Assembly: GCA_937950605.1 (NCBI GenBank) | Contig: CALFDA010000091.1 | Span: forward strand, 1-7,960 | Origin: an uncultured PS1 clade bacterium | GTDB lineage: Bacteria; Pseudomonadota; Gammaproteobacteria; PS1; Pseudothioglobaceae | Direction: 5' to 3' | Length of the DNA: 7,960 nt | Program-made: the position numbers and the translations under genes | Shown: positions 7,415-7,960 of the stretch, piece by piece | Layout of the letters: the number at the start of each line of letters is the position of its first letter | Position numbering within the stretch: the first letter of the stretch is position 1 | Notes under the pieces: generated by a model | Seen by the model: the letters and a program-made list of their open reading frames with translations, nothing else | Told to the model about the DNA's origin: nothing | Database searches by the model: none

Positions 7415-7443
7415 TTGATAATTCACTCTATTACTTGGCTCAA
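7415..7443 (-). promoter_or_regulatory. Candidate sigma-70 promoter for the lolCD operon
   Basis: On the minus strand TTGAGC (7443-7438) and TATCAA (7420-7415) are separated by 17 bases. Each matches the consensus hexamer at four of six positions. Initiation from it would give a leader of roughly 90 bases before the permease ATG. A second -10-like TATTAT (7388-7383) lies nearer the gene but lacks a -35 at the right distance. Confidence 0.3.
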
Positions 7444-7469
7444 AACCATTGCAAAATCAACAAAAATCA

Positions 7470-7495
7470 CTAAATTTTTCATTTTTAAAATTTAG
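7470..7495. repeat. 9-bp perfect AT-rich inverted repeat
   Basis: CTAAATTTT at 7470-7478 and its exact reverse complement AAAATTTAG at 7487-7495 are separated by 8 bases. It lies in the divergent region between the permease and the right-hand gene, upstream of both promoter candidates. It could be an operator, but the local AT richness makes such repeats fairly likely by chance. Confidence 0.4.
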
Positions 7496-7500
7496 AATAA

Positions 7501-7516
7501 ACCAAACAAATTTGGT
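7501..7516. repeat. 6-bp inverted repeat ACCAAA/TTTGGT
   Basis: ACCAAA (7501-7506), a CAAA loop and TTTGGT (7511-7516) form a perfect short dyad. It begins five bases after the 9-bp repeat ends and about 37 bases upstream of the -35 candidate of the right-hand gene. Two adjacent dyads in a divergent promoter region would suit a regulatory site, but no protein is known to bind here. Confidence 0.35.
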
Positions 7517-7552
7517 CAAGAAAACCATAAATTAAGTTGATTAATTTCTTTT

Positions 7553-7581
7553 TTAATAATTGTATTTAAAAGCAGTATAAT
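7553..7581 (+). promoter_or_regulatory. Candidate sigma-70 promoter for the right-hand gene
   Basis: A perfect -10 hexamer TATAAT lies at 7576-7581. A TTAATA at 7553-7558, 17 bases upstream, matches the -35 consensus at four of six positions. Transcription would begin near 7588 and leave a leader of under 30 bases before the ATG at 7615. The -10 is exactly bracketed by GCAG (7572-7575) and CTGC (7582-7585), and a T8 run follows at 7589-7596, so the same bases also look like a weak terminator hairpin. Confidence 0.5.
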
Positions 7582-7614
7582 CTGCGGCTTTTTTTTATTT
7601 CTCAAAAGCAAGCT

Positions 7615-7960
7615 ATGATTACGCAAACAATGATAGAAGCAAAAGCACCACAGCAAAAACCCCAGAACCTTGCCAAAGGATTAAACAAAAACAACATCAT
7701 TGCCGACAAGGGCAAGGGTATTCAACATGTCAAAGTCCAATCAGGTTATGTCTATGACATTACTATCAAAGATGGCGAGACTCTAAACAAAGACTTTAGT
7801 CTAATTGCTAAAAAAGTTAAGCAAGATTTAGAGGTGTTAATTGAAGACAACACCACAGTTGTGTTTGACAACTATTTCGAAGTATGCTCTGTTGATTTAT
7901 CTTGTTTAGTTGCTCTACCTAATGAAGATGGTATGTATTATGTTGTTGAGGGCAATTTTG
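7615..7960 (+). CDS. N-terminus of a putative large secreted repeat adhesin (cut by right edge)
   Basis: An open frame starts at ATG 7615 and runs 115 codons to the window end without a stop. A lysine/glutamine-rich start (MITQTMIEAKAPQQKPQNLAKG) is followed by a beta-rich segment, with DLEVLIEDNTTVVFDNYFE at about 71-89 and a hydrophobic strand after it. That pattern, a strand, a charged turn, a second strand and then an aromatic NYF/NFF, resembles the BapA-prefix-like region at the N-terminus of giant Ig-like, VCBS or RTX adhesins exported by type I secretion. There is no N-terminal signal peptide, which fits type I export by a C-terminal signal. The match is from memory of the pattern and is not certain. 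Neither start candidate (7615 or 7630) has a good ribosome site; the first gives the longest frame. It is transcribed divergently from the lol operon. Confidence 0.55.
   Translation, partial: MITQTMIEAKAPQQKPQNLAKGLNKNNIIADKGKGIQHVKVQSGYVYDITIKDGETLNKDFSLIAKKVKQDLEVLIEDNTTVVFDNYFEVCSVDLSCLVALPNEDGMYYVVEGNF

Noticed and set aside
1..7960. CRISPR array, tRNA, rRNA, insertion sequence or prophage genes
   Set aside because: I saw no regularly spaced repeats, no tRNA-like clover-leaf, no rRNA-like stretch and no transposase or integrase motifs in either strand.

Overview
The window is AT-rich bacterial DNA. It holds five clear genes plus one possible gene tail. The lipoprotein-release genes are of proteobacterial type, and the layout and low GC suggest a gammaproteobacterium. 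A sulfur-oxidising SUP05/Thioglobus-like free-living or symbiotic lineage is a plausible guess, made from general resemblance only.

Left edge (1-144): about 20 codons on the + strand, ending at 65-67, may be the tail of an unidentified gene that converges on the restriction gene. Next come two 13-bp direct copies (72-84, 99-111) and a (TTGGG)3 tract (126-140) next to the res stop codon.

145-4972, minus strand: a complete, apparently intact Type III restriction-modification operon, mod then res. The genes are one base apart. Mod is a beta-class adenine methyltransferase that sets the recognition sequence. Res carries a superfamily 2 helicase/translocase core and a C-terminal PD...ExK nuclease. 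Together they should methylate self DNA and cut unmethylated foreign DNA.

4973-5419: a 447-bp gene-free region. It holds an 11-bp dyad upstream of mod, a possible terminator for the lol operon, and a second G-rich tract resembling the one beyond res. The similar tracts on both sides may mark the edges of an acquired cassette.

5420-7319, minus strand: a two-gene lipoprotein-release operon, a LolC/LolE-family permease followed by the LolD ATPase with an 8-bp overlap. The pair would extract lipoproteins from the inner membrane and pass them to LolA. No second permease gene follows lolD.

7320-7614: a divergent intergenic region with promoter candidates in both directions and two perfect inverted repeats. 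From 7615 a + strand gene begins and runs off the right edge. Its N-terminus resembles the BapA-prefix-like region found at the start of very large type I-secreted repeat adhesins.

I found no insertion sequence, CRISPR array, tRNA or rRNA. The recognisable systems are known families. The points most worth checking are the cassette-flanking G-rich repeats, the mod upstream dyad, the single-permease Lol operon and the truncated adhesin-like gene.
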